Assembly: GCF_028473745.1 (NCBI RefSeq)
Contig: NZ_CP101137.1
Span: forward strand, 6,014,001 to 6,078,000
DNA length: 64,000 nucleotides
Source: Streptomyces sp. M92
GTDB taxonomy: Bacteria; Actinomycetota; Actinomycetes; Streptomycetales; Streptomycetaceae
Direction of reading: 5' to 3'
Part shown: one piece after another, positions 52,335 to 61,540 of the stretch
How the letters are laid out: each line of letters begins with the position of its first letter
Numbering within the stretch: the stretch's first letter is position 1
Notes under the pieces: generated by a model
The model's input: only the letters and a program-made list of their open reading frames with translations
What the model was told of the DNA's origin: nothing
Database searches by the model: none
Made by a program: the position numbers and the translations under genes

Positions 52335-53177
52335 CGACCGCCTTCCGCCGCCTGCGCGTGGACCTGTCCGTCGTGATGAACGGCGTCGGCGCCCGCGTCA
52401 CGCCCTCCCCCCGACTGGATCGAGCGGCTGCCGCTGCCCGCCAACCGCCGCTTCACCAGGGCACGGAACGCCGTACGGGCCACCGTCGACCGGGCCGTCA
52501 CCGGGCCGCGGGCCTCCGGCCACGACACCGGCGACATGCTGTCCCTGCTGCTGCGCACCACAAACGAGAAGACCGGCCGGCCGCTGACCGGGCACCAGAT
52601 TCCCTCCGAGATCCTCACCCCCGGCCGTGGCCGGCACCGAGACCACCGCCTCTGTGCTCTCCTGGCCGCTGTACGAACTCGCCCGCGAGCCGGACGTCGA
52701 GGCCGAGGTCCTCGCGGAACTCGATGACGTGCTCCCCTACCTGAGACGGGTCGGCGACGGGACTCCGCGCCCGCACCACACCGGCTGGCTCGTCACCCGG
52801 CGCACCGTCACCGCGACCCGTCTCGATCCCTGGCCCGTGCCCGCCGGGACCGAACTCGCCCACTGCCGGCACGCCCTCCACCGCGACCCCGCGCTCTTCC
52901 CGGACCGCTGCGGTTCGACCCCGACCGCCGGCCGGACGGCGACGGTCCCAGGACCTCGCACGCGTTCCTGCCCCGCGGCGCCGGCGAGCACAAGTGCATC
53001 GCGGACCGGTTCGCCCGCACCGAACTCCTCTCCGTCGCCACCATCGTCCGCCGGGTACGCCTGGAACTGGCGCCGGGACAGACCGCACGGCCCGTCGCCG
53101 CGGCCACCGTGCGGCCCCGGACCCTGTCGATGACCGTGCGGGACCGGCAGAACCCGGCGGCCACCTCGGCCGGTTGA
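52335..53177 (+). pseudogene. 3' half of the same cytochrome P450 gene, degraded
   Basis: Plus-strand pieces in several frames: LRVDLSVVMNGVGARV, DWIERLPLPANRRF, DMLSLLLRTTNEKTGRPL, AGTETTASVLSWPLYELA (the AGTETT I-helix), a damaged K-helix (RRVGDGTPRPHH in place of an E-x-x-R), and FLPRGAGEHKCIADRFARTELL with the heme cysteine, ending at TGA 53175. Frameshifts lie near 52410, 52625 and 52915. Together with the inverted 5' half it is a dead P450. Confidence 0.75.
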
Positions 53178-53334
53178 GACGGGGAACAGGACCCGGGACG
53201 CGCGGGCTGTGGGCCCTTTCCATAACGGCGTGTTATGGGAAACCGGGATTGGTGGCTCCTCGCCCCCGCCCGAGATGCTGAGCGCCCCCACCCACCACAC
53301 GCGACCCCACGCGTGTCGTCGGAATCGAGGAGCC

Positions 53335-54063
53335 TTGCGCATCACCAGACTCGTCCCCACCCTGCTGGCCGCGCTCATGGCCGCACTTCTGTCCGCCGTC
53401 GCGCTCGCGCCGAACGCCTCCGCGGCCGAGCACAAGCCCGGTGAGGGCGGCCCCCAGCCGATCATCGGCGGCGGCTACGCCCAGAACGCCCCCTGGGCGG
53501 CCCGGCTGTTCTCCAACGGCACCCAGACCTGCAGCGCCACCATCATCTCCCCCACCTGGATACTCACGGCCAAGCACTGCGTGAGCGGCGGCGGACTCTC
53601 CTTCCGCATCGGCAGCCTCGACCAGAGCTCCGGCGGCACCGTGGCGAACGGCGTGCAGACCGTAACCCACTCCTCGTCGGACCTCGCGCTGGTGCGCCTC
53701 GACCGCTCCGTCTCCGCCTCCTACGCGCGGCTCGGCCAGCCCGGCACGGTGCGCGTCGGCCAGAACGTACAGGTCTACGGCTGGGGCGCCACCTCCCGCT
53801 GCGGTTCGGAGATCAACTGCCAGTCCCGGTACCTGAAGGTCGCCAACCTGACCGTCACCCGCGGCTGCTACGACGCCTACTACGGCCAGGCCATCTGCGC
53901 CCGCCCCGGTGACGGCATCACCGCGGGCGGCGACTCCGGCGGTCCGATGATGGCCGGCGGCGTCCAGGTCGGCGTCGCCTCGACCAGCGACCGCCAGACC
54001 ACCACGGCGTACACGAACGTGACGGCGTACCGCTCCTGGATCCAGTCGGTCGCCGGCGTCTGA
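53335..54063 (+). CDS. secreted trypsin-like serine protease
   Basis: A 242-residue chymotrypsin-fold protease exported by Sec: a signal peptide to about residue 32 (ALAPNASAA), then IIGGGYAQNAPWAA. Triad His81 (TAKHCV), Asp116 (SSDLALVRL) and Ser201 (GGDSGGP) are intact, with cysteines for disulfides. The likely start is an uncommon TTG at 53335, because GAGGAG lies just upstream and the earlier frame is not signal-like. Single gene with its own terminator. Confidence 0.88.
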   Translation: MRITRLVPTLLAALMAALLSAVALAPNASAAEHKPGEGGPQPIIGGGYAQNAPWAARLFSNGTQTCSATIISPTWILTAKHCVSGGGLSFRIGSLDQSSGGTVANGVQTVTHSSSDLALVRLDRSVSASYARLGQPGTVRVGQNVQVYGWGATSRCGSEINCQSRYLKVANLTVTRGCYDAYYGQAICARPGDGITAGGDSGGPMMAGGVQVGVASTSDRQTTTAYTNVTAYRSWIQSVAGV

Positions 54064-54084
54064 CCCGCCCCTGACCGGCAGCGG

Positions 54085-54115
54085 GCCGGGCCGTCCAGCA
54101 ACCGGACGGCCCGGC
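54085..54115. terminator. hairpin terminator
   Basis: GCCGGGCCGTCC and GGACGGCCCGGC form a 12-bp perfect stem with a seven-base loop after the protease gene. Confidence 0.85.
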
Positions 54116-54180
54116 AGACGCATGGCGCATGCATCTACCCTTCCGCGCGAACGACCGGCCTCCCGCGCGAAGGAGACGCA

Positions 54181-55011
54181 ATGGCAGGGCAGTCAGCCGA
54201 CTCCCCCGTGACCGAGTACGACGCGGCCGTCCTCCGGCTAGAGGGCGTCGGTGTCCGCCGCCACACCACCGACCAGCTCATCCTCGACGGCGTCGACTGG
54301 ACGGTCCGGCCGGGCGAGCACTGGGCCCTACTGGGAGCCAACGGCGCCGGCAAGACCACCCTGTTGCGGCTGCTGGGCGCGCTGATGCACCCGACGACCG
54401 GGACGGTGGAGGTCCTCGGCAGCCGGCTGGGCCGGGTGGACGTCCGTGAGCTGCGGGCCCGCATCGGTCACGTCAACTCCGCCCAGCGGGTGCCCCAGGA
54501 CCTCACCGCCCACGCGGTCGTCCTCACCGGGCACAGCGGCACCGTGCAGCCCCTGTGGCGGACGTACGACGACGAGGTCCGCCTCCGCGCCCGCGACCTG
54601 CTCACCGAACTCGGCGTCAAGGAGCTGACCGACCGGCCGTACGGCGTGTGCTCGGGCGGCCAGCGGGCGCGGGTGCTCATCGCCAGGGCGCTGATGGCCG
54701 ACCCTGCCCTGCTCCTCCTGGACGAGCCCTTCAACGCGCTGGACCTGCCCTCCCGGGAGGACCTCGTCGAGGCCATGCACCAGCTTGCCCAGGGACGCCC
54801 GCGGCTGGCCACCGTGACGGTGACCCACCATCTGGAGGAGCTGTTCCCCGCCGTCAGCCACGCCCTGCTGCTGCGCGAGGGCCGGATCCTGACCCGCGGA
54901 CCCGTGGACGACGTCCTCACCGACTCCCTGCTGACCGCGTGTTTCGGCCGGGACATCACGGTGGCCAGGCGGGACGGCCGCTGGTCGGCCTACTCGGGGC
55001 GCCGTTCCTGA
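54181..55011 (+). CDS. ABC transporter ATP-binding protein
   Basis: A 276-residue ATPase: Walker A GANGAGKTTL, signature CSGGQRARV and Walker B LLLLDEPFNALD, with the switch His in VTHH. Its class resembles YlmA/ModF-type ATPases (LDGVDWTVRPGEHWALLGANG, in part), which often stand without a membrane partner, as here. The transported substrate, or a role in ribosome/translation like ABC-F, cannot be told; it has only one ATPase domain. Confidence 0.88.
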   Translation: MAGQSADSPVTEYDAAVLRLEGVGVRRHTTDQLILDGVDWTVRPGEHWALLGANGAGKTTLLRLLGALMHPTTGTVEVLGSRLGRVDVRELRARIGHVNSAQRVPQDLTAHAVVLTGHSGTVQPLWRTYDDEVRLRARDLLTELGVKELTDRPYGVCSGGQRARVLIARALMADPALLLLDEPFNALDLPSREDLVEAMHQLAQGRPRLATVTVTHHLEELFPAVSHALLLREGRILTRGPVDDVLTDSLLTACFGRDITVARRDGRWSAYSGRRS

Positions 55012-55297
55012 GACCCGGGTGAGCGAGGGCGGCCCCGGAGGTATCGGCGTACGGAACGTCCGGGACCGCCCCTCGGCTCCCCCGCCAGGGGACTGCCCAG
55101 CCGCCGCCCGAGGGAAACAGGCGACGGCGGCGGTACGGGCACATGCACACCCACGGGTTACCCCGGTCAACTCCGGGCGCGGCCACCCGATCGGCCGCCA
55201 CCGGTGGTCCGGTGGGTGCTGCCCGGCTCGTTCTCGGGCATGCGCATGGGTGGAGGTACGCACCTTCGCCCGCCCCGACCCGAGGAGCAGCCGCACC

Positions 55298-56263
55298 GTG
55301 GGAACCGCCGTGCACGTCCCGCAGACCCGCGACATGCTCGGAGAGGAGCTCTCCGGCGACGAAGCCCTGACCGCGCTGCGCCGGTACGGAGGTCTGCGGC
55401 TCCTGACCGACTCCTTCGCCCGGTTCCGCTACGCGGACGGCTTCACCAACGCACGCGCACTCGCCTTCCAGGTGGTCCTCGGACTGGTCCCGTTCACCAT
55501 CGTGCTCGTCGGCCTCGCCACCTCGGTCCACACCGAGGGCGTGGGCCGGGTCGTGGAGCTCACGCTCGGGCGGATCGTGCCGGGGGCCAGCGCCGACGTC
55601 GTGGAGAAAGCGTTCGAAGGCACCCGGCGCAGCGCCGGGAGCGACGCGTGGAGCGCGCTGGCGCTCTGGCTCGGGATGGCGTTCGCCCTGCTGAACCTCG
55701 CCTCGGCCATGGGCCAGATCGAGCGGGGCGCCAACCGCATCTACGGCGTCGAGCGCGACCGCCCCACCCTGCGCAAGTACGGCAGGGCGCTGGTGCTCGC
55801 GCTCACCGCGGGCCTGCCGATGGTGCTGGGGTTTCTGGTGCTCGTCGCGGGCGAGGCCGTCGGTGACGCCGTGGCCCGCTCCGCCGGCGACCGTGCCGGC
55901 GCTCCCGGGTGGTGGACCGCGCTGGAGGTACCGGCGGGGCTGCTGCTGGCCTGGGTCGCCTCGGCGGTGATCCTGCGCTGGTCGCCTCGGCGCGACCAGC
56001 CCGGCTACACCTGGCTGGCCTTCGGTTCGGCGGTCCACCTGGTGCTGTGGGTGTCGGCGACCTGGCTGCTGGCGCTCTACGTCGGTCACAGCGGTGCCTT
56101 CGGCGCGGTGTACGGACCGCTCACCGCCTTCATCGCGCTGCTGTTGTGGGCGAACCTCACGGCGGTGGCGCTCTTCCTCGGCATCGCCTTCGCGGCCCAG
56201 CTGGAGGCGGCCCGGGCCGGTGTCCGCACCCCGGTACGGCCGGACCCGGGGCCGGGCGACTGA
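55298..56263 (+). CDS. YihY/BrkB-family inner-membrane protein
   Basis: A 321-residue membrane protein with about six TMs: FRYADGFTNARALAFQVVLGLVPF (in part) and WLAFGSAVHLVLWVSATWLLALYV match YihY/virulence-factor BrkB, once thought to be RNase BN. Function is not established. The GTG at 55298 is used; 286 bases upstream have no recognised gene and no clear promoter. Confidence 0.87.
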   Translation: MGTAVHVPQTRDMLGEELSGDEALTALRRYGGLRLLTDSFARFRYADGFTNARALAFQVVLGLVPFTIVLVGLATSVHTEGVGRVVELTLGRIVPGASADVVEKAFEGTRRSAGSDAWSALALWLGMAFALLNLASAMGQIERGANRIYGVERDRPTLRKYGRALVLALTAGLPMVLGFLVLVAGEAVGDAVARSAGDRAGAPGWWTALEVPAGLLLAWVASAVILRWSPRRDQPGYTWLAFGSAVHLVLWVSATWLLALYVGHSGAFGAVYGPLTAFIALLLWANLTAVALFLGIAFAAQLEAARAGVRTPVRPDPGPGD

Positions 56264-56287
56264 CGCCCGTTCCGTGGCGCTCGCGCC

Positions 56288-56644
56288 TCAGGCGCAGCCC
56301 CAGGCCGACATGCCCTGGATACGGGCGAGGCGCTCGGCGACGGCGATCTGCTCCCCGCGGGTGGCGAGGTCGGCGCGCGGCGCGTACGCGAGACCGCCCG
56401 CGGCGGCCCAGCTCGACGGAGCGAACTGGAGACCGCCGTAGTAGCCATTGCCGGTGTTCGCGTTCCAGTCACCGCCGGACTCGCAGGCCGCGATGGCGTC
56501 CCAGTCGGTGCGCGGGGGGACGGCGGGCGCGGCCGCCGCCTCGGTGGTCGCGCCCAGGGCGGCCGCGGCGAGGAGGGCCACCGCCGCGGTCCGGGCCGTG
56601 CGGACGCGCGAGGCGCTCCGATGAACATCTCGTCTACAGATCAT
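56288..56644 (-). CDS. transglycosylase-like (Rpf-type) secreted protein
   Basis: A 118-residue secreted muralytic protein: a signal peptide (AAVALLAAAALGATTEAAA) and a single Rpf catalytic domain, DWDAIAACESGGDWNANTGNGYYGGLQFAPSSW (in part), with the key glutamate in ACESGG and a cysteine pair. Rpf enzymes cleave peptidoglycan during germination. It lacks the LysM domain common in RpfA-type proteins. Start at 56644 is not supported by a ribosome site. Confidence 0.9.
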   Translation of the reverse strand: MICRRDVHRSASRVRTARTAAVALLAAAALGATTEAAAAPAVPPRTDWDAIAACESGGDWNANTGNGYYGGLQFAPSSWAAAGGLAYAPRADLATRGEQIAVAERLARIQGMSAWGCA

Positions 56645-56744
56645 ACCGAGACTGTTACACCGGGTGACGGCACGGCGCCTCGCCAGCCACCGCCTCGTTG
56701 CGCCGGTCGGGGCACCGGACCACCCGACGGCACCCGCCGCCCCG

Positions 56745-58209
56745 TCACTTCGCCGACGGCACGCGACGCCCGCCCTCCGTCACCGTCTCGGCGGCCAGAC
56801 GGTCCGGCACGGCCCCGCGGGTCCACGAGCCGGTTCAGACGGCTCGGCACGTCGAAGCCGATCAGCACGATCACGACGAGGGTGAGGGAGAACGTCAGGA
56901 CCGCGAGCGACTGCCCCAGTGGCATCGTCGACGCCGGCTCGGCCCCGAGCACCGGGCGACGGCACCGCCCAGCGCTCCGACGTTGTAGGTGAGGGACGCT
57001 GCCCGGGTCTCGGTCGGGAAGTGCCCGGCGATGAACTTGGGCAGCAGCCCCGAGACGCCCTGCATACGGGCGAGCATGGGGGAGAGCAGGACGCCCAGGC
57101 GCAGCGGGCTGTCCCGGATCGCGAAGACCGGGAAGACGAACGCGACGCCGATCAGCAGGGTGACGGCGTACGTCTCGCGGGTGCCGAACCGGTCCCCCGC
57201 GAAGCCGGTGACGGCACAGCCCGCCACGGTGCCGAAGCCCGCGTAGTAGAGCGCGTCACTGACCTGGGCAGGTGTGCAGCCGAGCTCGGTCTCGAGGTAG
57301 GTGGGCAGCAGGGCCCGGACCGGCCGGCTGTAGCGGAAGGCGCAGAATACGGTGAGGCACAGCGCGACGGACAGCGCCCACCGCTCGCGGCCGCCCAGCT
57401 GTACGGCGAACGCGATCAGACAGGCCGCCGCCCACGACGGAGAGCACGGGCACGGCCCCCGCGCCGAGCGGGGTGAACACCGCGAACAGCGATCCGGTGG
57501 CGACGCGCGCAAAGGCCGTGTTGGCGGTCGCCCGGCGGCGGCCCGCGAACAGCGGCCGGAACGGGTTCGGGCGCTCTCCGGCGGCGCCCACCTCCGCCTC
57601 CCAGTCGTCGGCCTCGGGCAGCGCCCGCCGCACCCACAGCGCGACGACCACCGGGAACAGGCCGATGTGGAACAGCCAGCGTCAGCCGTGGGCCGGCACC
57701 ACGTGCTCGTAGACCTCCGCAGCGAGGACACCACCGAGCGAGAATCCCGAGACGAGGAACCCCGAGGCACGGTTGCGCAGCCGGACGGGCCGGATCTCCA
57801 GGACGTAGGTGGCACTGGCACTGTACTCGCCGACCCTGCCCATGCCGATCAGCAGACGGGCCGTGAACAGACTGGTGCAGTCCCAGGCGAAACCACAGGC
57901 GAAGGTGCCGGCCGGGTACAGCAGGATGCCGGCCACCATGGCGCTCCCGCGGCCTAAACGGTCACCGAGGGCACCGAGCACGGCGCCGCCGAGCCGGCGG
58001 GTGATGAACGCGCCCGGGACCAGGCTCGCGGACTCCGCCGTCGACAGTCCGAAGTCGTCGGCGATCTCGGTCAGTACGAGGGTGATCAGGACGAAGTCGA
58101 AGCCGTCGAGGAGATAGCCGATCCAGGCGGTGAAGAAGGACTTCCACTTCTCCCGGGACACCTCGCGGTACCAGGGCGGGGACGCGGGGGCGGTGCGCGC
58201 GGACGACAT
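56745..58209 (-). pseudogene. nanT-like sialate:H+ symporter, decayed
   Basis: N-terminal half is intact MFS of the sialate symporter class (WYREVSREKWKSFFTAWIGYL in part; DGFDFVLITLVLTEIADDFGL in part). At 57680 the frame hits TGA where WRWLFHIG should begin (AHG-stop-RWLF), a TGG-to-TGA change. The frame then slips near 57430 and again near 56950, and a last slip near 56820 restores GAVPDRLAAET and the end at TGA 56745. Codon 85 is TTA (57955-57957). The sum is at least four lesions. Confidence 0.85.
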
Positions 58210-58395
58210 GTCGGTTCCAGTGCGGGGTGGGGACAGGCGTCTCGGGGACGGACGTACCGGGCGGCGGGCGGCCGGCGGGACCGGCTCCCGAAGCGCTGGG
58301 CGCGCGCCCCTCGTTCGTGTGAAGAACCACGAGGGGCTCGGCCAGTCGAGTGAGCGGCGGGCCGGTGCGGCACGGCGCGCCCTTACGGTTTCGCG

Positions 58396-58884
58396 GTGAC
58401 CTCGATCTCAACTGACACACGCCCCCTGCGAACCGCCGACCTCGGCACGCTCGTCATCATGTCCTGGAGCCGGGAGACCCCCGACGGCGACGTCCCCTTC
58501 CTCCTCGCCTGTTCCCTCGGCGACGGCGAGGGCGGCCCCGAGGCGACCGGGGCCGCCGTCGAGCGGCTGCTGGGCCACGCCGGTCTGTCCGTCGGCGACG
58601 GTGTCGTCGACGCCGCGCGGCTGCCGAACCTGCCGGTGACGCTGCTGGTGGTGCCGGGCGCGGCGGCCCTCACGATGCCGGGGGTCAACGCCCAGTTCAT
58701 CCCCACGGCGCAGTGGCGCCGCGCGGTCGACGAGCGCGGGTACGCCTGCCTGATCTTCGCCACCCGCCCGTGGGACGACGGGGAGCCGGGCGACGGCGAG
58801 GCGGTCGCCGCCTTCGCGAACGACGAGCGGACGCTCGCGTCGGCGGCCCAGGTCGTCCTGCCCGTGCGCACCCTGCGCGGCTGA
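58396..58884 (+). CDS. DUF5949 family protein
   Basis: A 162-residue cytoplasmic protein of a Streptomyces-restricted family (TRPLRTADLGTLVIMSWSRE, YSLGDGEGGPEATGAAVE-like: ACSLGDGEGGPEATG). No activity is known. GTG start. It is divergent from the nanT remnant. Confidence 0.85.
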   Translation: MTSISTDTRPLRTADLGTLVIMSWSRETPDGDVPFLLACSLGDGEGGPEATGAAVERLLGHAGLSVGDGVVDAARLPNLPVTLLVVPGAAALTMPGVNAQFIPTAQWRRAVDERGYACLIFATRPWDDGEPGDGEAVAAFANDERTLASAAQVVLPVRTLRG

Positions 58885-58889
58885 CCCGG

Positions 58890-58911
58890 GGCGGCGCCGG
58901 CGTGCGCCGCC
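58890..58911. terminator. bidirectional hairpin terminator
   Basis: GGCGGCGC and GCGCCGCC stem of 8 bp with a six-base loop between convergent DUF5949 and isochorismatase genes. Confidence 0.55.
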
Positions 58912-58924
58912 GCGGCGGCTCCCG

Positions 58925-59461
58925 TCACGTCCACAACTCGCCGCTGTCGCACACCCGGGCGCCCATGTTGCGCTCCATCATGCGCAGCGCGGCGTCCGCG
59001 AGGTCGGAGTGGATGTGGGCGACCGCGTCGCGCGCCACGATCACCTCCAGGTGGCGGATGTGGGCGTCGAGCGCCGAGTAGAGCACGCACTGCTCGGTCA
59101 CCTGCCCGCACAGCACCAGCCGGTCGATGCCCTGCTCGTACAGCAGGTACGTCAACGGGGTCTCGAAGAAGATGGAATGGCGTGCCTTGACCACGAAGAG
59201 GGAGGAGCCGTCGGGCCGCAGCGGCTCGACGAGGCGGGCGTGCGGCCCCGCGAGGGCCTGGTCGAGGATCTCGCCGTGGTGCGAGCGCCACTCGCCGAAG
59301 TTGTCGTTGACGTAGATCACGGGGACGCCCTGCCGTCGCGCCCGCTCCAGCAGGCCGGTCACGGCGGGGAGTACGGATTCCACCGAGGGAATCAGCGAGT
59401 CGGCGTCCTCGTGGTCATAGGTGTTGATCATGTCGATGACGATCAGCGCTGTTTTGCCCAT
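58925..59461 (-). CDS. isochorismatase-family cysteine hydrolase
   Basis: A 178-residue protein of the isochorismatase/nicotinamidase fold: ALIVIDMINTYDHEDAD (catalytic Asp), a lysine in VVKARHSIFFETPL and the nucleophile Cys in TEQCVLYSALDA. The substrate is undetermined. Its start overlaps the end of the Mrr-like gene by 47 bases on the same strand, so the two are probably translated together. Confidence 0.92.
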   Translation of the reverse strand: MGKTALIVIDMINTYDHEDADSLIPSVESVLPAVTGLLERARRQGVPVIYVNDNFGEWRSHHGEILDQALAGPHARLVEPLRPDGSSLFVVKARHSIFFETPLTYLLYEQGIDRLVLCGQVTEQCVLYSALDAHIRHLEVIVARDAVAHIHSDLADAALRMMERNMGARVCDSGELWT

Positions 59462-60260
59462 GCGGCACAGGTTGCCACCGTGCGGCCGGGAAACCGCTCG
59501 GCCGCGCGGGAGCGAGCGCCCAGGGCGCCGGTCCGGCCCCCTGCCTCCAGTCCCGCAGCCCGCGCTCGTCCACGCAGACTATGCCGCACTGTTCGGCGTA
59601 CTCGACGGCCGGGCGGGTGAAGTCGCTGGTGGTGACGACGACCGCGACGTCGGCGTCGTGGACGGTGAAACAGGTGCCGCCGAAGCGCTGCAGGTCCTCG
59701 GAGCCGACCTTGTTGCCGTCGGCGTAGCACTTGCACTGGACGACGAGGCGCCGGCCGTCGGGGGCCACCGCCGTCACGTCCGCGCCGAGGTCGCCCGCGC
59801 CGCCGACCACCTCCACCTCGGCACAGCCGTCGCGCAGGCAGAGTTCGGCTATCGCCTGCTCGAACTCGTCGGCGGTCAGCGGCTGGTCGTCGGCGGCCGT
59901 CGTGGTCGCGGGCTCGGGGACGTGGGACGCCTCCCTCGGCACCGCGGTCTCCCGCGTCTCCTCCAGTGCCTCCAGGGCCGTCTCCGTGCCCGCCGCCAGT
60001 GCGCGTGTGGTGCGCCGCGCCAGGCCGGAAGCGGAGAGCCCGGAGCGCCTGCGGCGGCCCAGGAGCCAGGCCAGTACTCCGCCGAGCACCAGGACGAGCG
60101 CCCAGGCCGGGCGCCGCTCGGCGACGCCGAACGCCATCCGCGCGGCCCACCCCGCGACACACAGGCCGACGGCGGCGAGTCCGAAGAACAGGGCCGTCGC
60201 ACGGAGGTCGAAACGCCGTCCGGAGCGCCTTCGGCGGGGGTGTCGTGCGGGAGCGGTCAC
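59415..60260 (-). CDS. membrane-anchored Mrr-like restriction endonuclease
   Basis: A 281-residue protein: two N-terminal TMs (ATALFFGLAAVGLCVAGWAA and WALVLVLGGVLAWLL), a linker, and an Mrr_cat PD-(D/E)xK nuclease domain with the active-site set in GDLGADVTA and VVQCKCYA near residues 160-180. Mrr-type enzymes cut methylated DNA; TM-anchored versions are common in actinobacteria and poorly understood. It overlaps the isochorismatase gene by 47 bases. Confidence 0.88.
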   Translation of the reverse strand: MTAPARHPRRRRSGRRFDLRATALFFGLAAVGLCVAGWAARMAFGVAERRPAWALVLVLGGVLAWLLGRRRRSGLSASGLARRTTRALAAGTETALEALEETRETAVPREASHVPEPATTTAADDQPLTADEFEQAIAELCLRDGCAEVEVVGGAGDLGADVTAVAPDGRRLVVQCKCYADGNKVGSEDLQRFGGTCFTVHDADVAVVVTTSDFTRPAVEYAEQCGIVCVDERGLRDWRQGAGPAPWALAPARPSGFPAARWQPVPHGQNSADRHRHDQHL

Positions 60261-60404
60261 GGGAGTGCTTCCTTCCTGGCCGACGACATGAAGATCACCT
60301 ACGCCCGTCTGCCCAAGAACCGGGCGTTCACCGTCCGTTCATGACACGCCGTCGGATGGCTCATCGGACCGGGGCGGGATTCTTTCGGGCATAACGTGCG
60401 GAAT

Positions 60405-61478
60405 ATGAAGAAATGCCATGTTGTGTACCTGGTGTGCACCGCAGCGATGATCGGAACGGGACTGGGAGCGGCTCCCGCGTCCGCCGGCCACATGATCCAC
60501 GTGGTCCACCCCGGCGAATCGATCCAGAAGGCGGTCGACGCCGCCGAGTCGGGCGACACCGTCCTCGTGACACCCGGCACCTACCACGAGAGCGTCAAGG
60601 TGAGCACTCCGGGGCTCACCCTGCGCGGCATGGGCCGCAACACGGTCATCAAGCCGGGCACGGAGAAGGCCGCCGAGGACAACACCTGCGCCGAGGGCGG
60701 CAACGGCATCTGCGTGATCGGGACGAAGGACGAGAACGTCAAGGGCATCACCGTCGCCAACCTGACGGTGACCGGCTTCAAGCGCACCGGCCTGTTCTCC
60801 ATGGCCACCGACGGCCTGACCGTGCGCAACGTCACGGCCGTGAAGAACGGGGTCTGGGGCATCGCCCAGGAGCGGTCGATCCACGGCATCTTCCGCGACA
60901 ACACCGCCCGCGACAACGGCGACGCGGGCATCTTCCTGGCCAACACCATCAAGGCCGAGGAAGGCGCCGTGGACACCCAGGGCACCGAGGTCGCGCACAA
61001 CCGCCTGGAGGGCAACCGGATCGGCATCACCGTCCGTCGGCTGCGCAACCTGGCCGTCGCGGACAACCTCATCAGCGGCAACTGCGCGGGTGTGTTCGTC
61101 GTCGGCGACGAGAACAAGCCCATGGCCGGCGACCTGGTCGTGCGCGACAACCACGTCGTGCGCAACAACAAGTCCTGCCCGAAGACCGACCGGCTGGAGG
61201 CCCTCCAGGGTTCCGGCATCGTCCTGACCGGCGTCGAGAAGGTCCTGGTCGCCGACAACACCGTCGAGGGCAACTCCGGCAAGTCGTCGATGTCCGGCGG
61301 CATCGTCCTGGCCAAGAGCATGGTGGGCGCCGCCAACTCGAAGAACGAGATCAACGGCAACCGGCTGCGCGACAACGCCCCCGCCGACCTCGTCAACGCC
61401 ACGACCGGCGACACCGCCAAGAGCAACACCTTCACCGGCAACACCTGCGGCGCCTCCGAGCCCGCGGGACTGTGCTGA
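60405..61478 (+). CDS. secreted right-handed beta-helix protein
   Basis: A 357-residue protein with a signal peptide (VYLVCTAAMIGTGLGAAPASA, in part) and repeated parallel beta-helix coils: IQKAVDAAESGDTVLVTPGTY (NosD/pectate-lyase-like opening, part), then repeated N-G/N-N turn residues (VRNVTAVKNGVWG, NRLEGNRIGITV, VRDNHVVRNN). Likely binds or cleaves a polysaccharide; no catalytic site is clear. A GTG nine bases upstream is an alternative start. Confidence 0.88.
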   Translation: MKKCHVVYLVCTAAMIGTGLGAAPASAGHMIHVVHPGESIQKAVDAAESGDTVLVTPGTYHESVKVSTPGLTLRGMGRNTVIKPGTEKAAEDNTCAEGGNGICVIGTKDENVKGITVANLTVTGFKRTGLFSMATDGLTVRNVTAVKNGVWGIAQERSIHGIFRDNTARDNGDAGIFLANTIKAEEGAVDTQGTEVAHNRLEGNRIGITVRRLRNLAVADNLISGNCAGVFVVGDENKPMAGDLVVRDNHVVRNNKSCPKTDRLEALQGSGIVLTGVEKVLVADNTVEGNSGKSSMSGGIVLAKSMVGAANSKNEINGNRLRDNAPADLVNATTGDTAKSNTFTGNTCGASEPAGLC

Positions 61479-61540
61479 CCGGCCGCCGGTAATCACCCGG
61501 GGAACCCCGGAAGAACGCAGAAGAAGGAAGGACGCGGCAC

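Noticed and set aside
56645..56744. c-di-AMP (ydaO) riboswitch before the Rpf-like gene
   Set aside because: The gap to the nanT remnant is only about 100 bases, too short for the riboswitch, and the conserved elements are not visible.
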